Shown: positions 33,740 to 34,679 of the stretch, in pieces | How the letters are laid out: every line of letters begins with the position of its first letter | Position numbering within the stretch: position 1 is the stretch's first letter | Assembly: GCA_903895595.1 (NCBI GenBank) | Contig: CAITUP010000037.1 | Coordinates: 1-34,679 of the forward strand | Direction of reading: 5' to 3' | Length of the DNA: 34,679 bases | From: an uncultured Acetobacteraceae bacterium | GTDB taxonomy: Bacteria > Pseudomonadota > Alphaproteobacteria > Acetobacterales > Acetobacteraceae | The notes under the pieces: generated by a model | Seen by the model: the letters and a program-made list of their open reading frames with translations, nothing else | Databases searched by the model: none | Told to the model about the DNA's origin: nothing | Made by a program: the position numbers and the translations under genes

Positions 33740-34162
33740 ATGAGACTGGTTCTCGATACCGATGTGATCGTGGCTGGCATTCGCAGCCCATCCGGAGCCT
33801 CGGCGGCACTGCTCTCGCTGGTGCTGGCCGGGCGAGGCACGATGCTCTTGAGTGTTGCCCTGGCTTTCGAGTACGAAGCTACCTGCTCGCGGCCTGAACA
33901 CCGCTTGGCGGCGAAGGTCAGCGAAGCCGAGGTAGGCAATTTGATGGATGTAATCGCCGATGTCGCGGAACCGGTCCTGGTGGATTATCTCTGGCGGCCG
34001 CAATTGCGGGATGCCGGGGACGAGTTGGTCCTGGAGGCAGCGGTGAACGGCCGGGCCGATGCCATCGTGACGTTCAATCGCCGGGACTACGGCGCGGCAC
34101 CATCGCAGTTCGGTATCGAGGTTCTCAGTCCCGGCGATGCTTTGAGGAGGGTTAGGCCATGA
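33740..34162 (+). CDS. PIN-domain toxin (putative toxin component, PIN family)
   Basis: A 140-residue PIN protein. It opens with MRLVLDTDVIVAGIRSPSG, carrying the first acidic residue (Asp6), has Glu44/Glu46 in FEYEATCSRPEH, and further acids in LRDAGDELVLEAA. The usual fourth acidic segment reads IVTFNRRDY. PIN toxins are Mg2+-dependent ribonucleases. It shares ATGA with the antitoxin gene downstream, a toxin-first order. The 148 bp between it and the divergent acyl carrier gene hold a possible promoter (TTGGCG at 33701, TGATAC at 33725) that would give a near-leaderless mRNA. Confidence 0.88.
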   Translation: MRLVLDTDVIVAGIRSPSGASAALLSLVLAGRGTMLLSVALAFEYEATCSRPEHRLAAKVSEAEVGNLMDVIADVAEPVLVDYLWRPQLRDAGDELVLEAAVNGRADAIVTFNRRDYGAAPSQFGIEVLSPGDALRRVRP

Positions 34163-34416
34163 CGACAGAGGTTACGACGGTTTCGCTGGATCTTCCGGTC
34201 TCGCTGAAGGCAGCGGTGGAGAAGCTGGCGATGGCGCATGGTACGACGATGAACCAGTTTCTGGTCATGGCCACGGCCGAGAAGCTGGGGGCAATGCAGG
34301 CCACCGACGCATTCTTCGCCGAACGAAAAGGCCGCGGCGATAAGGCGGCGGCGATCCGTTTGCTGAGACGCGTTGGGGGCGAACCGCCGCGGGAGGGGGA
34401 CGCGTTGCCGGGGTAG
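34159..34416 (+). CDS. Ribbon-helix-helix antitoxin paired with the PIN toxin
   Basis: An 85-residue protein. Residues about 5-45 match a CopG/HicB-type ribbon-helix-helix: a short strand TVSLDLPVSL followed by two helices (KAAVEKLAMAHG and MNQFLVMATAEKLGAM). The C-terminal tail (about 50-85) is basic then Pro/Gly-rich and would wrap the toxin. Such antitoxins bind the toxin and the operon promoter. It overlaps the PIN gene by 4 nt. Confidence 0.85.
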   Translation: MTTEVTTVSLDLPVSLKAAVEKLAMAHGTTMNQFLVMATAEKLGAMQATDAFFAERKGRGDKAAAIRLLRRVGGEPPREGDALPG

Positions 34417-34643
34417 GTCGACGGGCTTCTGGAGATGGCGCGCTTTAGGAAGTCGACGGCTGACGAACAAGCGGCGTTGGACGCGATCGCGGCGATTCAG
34501 GACAGCGGGGTCGATACCTCTGCCATGCTAACCCCTCTTATTCACCGCATAGCAGGGATTCGCTGGCAGGCACGGCACACCCGTCTGGAATCGCATAAGG
34601 TTTGGTTCTCGACGCCATACCCGATGCCCGGACAGAATCTGCC

Positions 34644-34679
34644 ATGCCTGCCGACACCGAAGATACCCTCCTGCCGTTC
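34644..34679 (+). CDS. Possible start of an IS1380-type transposase, cut by the window edge
   Basis: Only twelve codons are present: MPADTEDTLLPF. A short N-terminus ending in DTLLPF is, from memory, characteristic of IS1380-family transposases. If correct, the left end of the element lies between the antitoxin gene and this point, but I could not identify a terminal inverted repeat. The 227 bp from 34417 to 34643 hold no recognised gene; an open frame from ATG 34435 runs to the edge without recognisable features. Confidence 0.35.
   Translation, partial: MPADTEDTLLPF

Noticed and set aside
34435..34679. Open frame from ATG 34435 to the window edge as a further gene.
   Set aside because: The ribosome-binding site is too close to the ATG, the sequence has no recognisable feature, and it overlaps the possible transposase start in another frame.

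Overview
The window is a GC-rich, densely packed bacterial chromosome segment with almost no intergenic space and many 4-nt start/stop overlaps. The gene content (fixGHIS-type cbb3 oxidase assembly genes, a parvulin isomerase next to argJ, MlaE/MlaD-type lipid transport, TRAP transport, and a widespread alphaproteobacterial style of intergenic palindrome) points to an alphaproteobacterium. A member of the Rhodospirillales, perhaps Acetobacteraceae, is my inference; nothing here fixes the genus. No rRNA, tRNA or CRISPR array was seen.

Layout. 1-4.2 kb (+): an alpha/beta hydrolase with an Ala where the nucleophile should be, a periplasmic parvulin isomerase and an orphan molybdopterin-binding oxidoreductase subunit. 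4.24-4.33 kb: a nested intergenic palindrome. 4.4-5.4 kb (+): an Xre/MbcA-RES toxin-antitoxin pair. 5.4-10.9 kb (mostly -): an FMO-like monooxygenase with an NTF2-like N-terminus, an SDR dehydrogenase, an ABC-F ATPase and a TauE/SafE-type membrane protein, with one small + strand membrane protein between them. 10.95-18.9 kb (+): a perfect FNR/FixK-type box, then a small two-helix membrane protein and the full ccoNOQP-ccoGHIS cluster for high-affinity respiration. 18.9-20.2 kb: a MaoC-like protein convergent with a TIM-barrel amidohydrolase. 20.4-22.6 kb (+): parvulin isomerase and argJ. 22.6-25.5 kb (+): a three-gene TRAP transporter.

25.6-32.7 kb (+) is the most unusual region. Five translationally coupled genes resemble an MCE/Mla lipid-transport operon: a membrane sensor with a dCache and a class III cyclase-like domain, an MlaE-type permease, an MlaF-type ABC protein, an MlaD-type MCE protein and a TPR lipoprotein. 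A double-hotdog/SDR fusion enzyme follows. The ABC protein has lost Walker A, the signature motif, the Walker B carboxylates and the H-loop histidine. The cyclase-like domain lacks both metal-binding aspartates and the transition-state residues. The permease has lost the conserved Gln of its coupling loop. The operon therefore looks like an MCE export/import scaffold whose ATPase and cyclase became non-catalytic parts, or whose energy comes from elsewhere. This is my best candidate for an undescribed system.

32.7-34.7 kb: on the - strand, an acyl carrier protein and an uncharacterised NCEFG-motif protein; then a PIN toxin/RHH antitoxin pair (+); then what may be the first codons of an IS1380-type transposase at the window edge. 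The acyl carrier protein and the convergent hotdog/SDR fusion could act on the same carrier-bound acyl chains.
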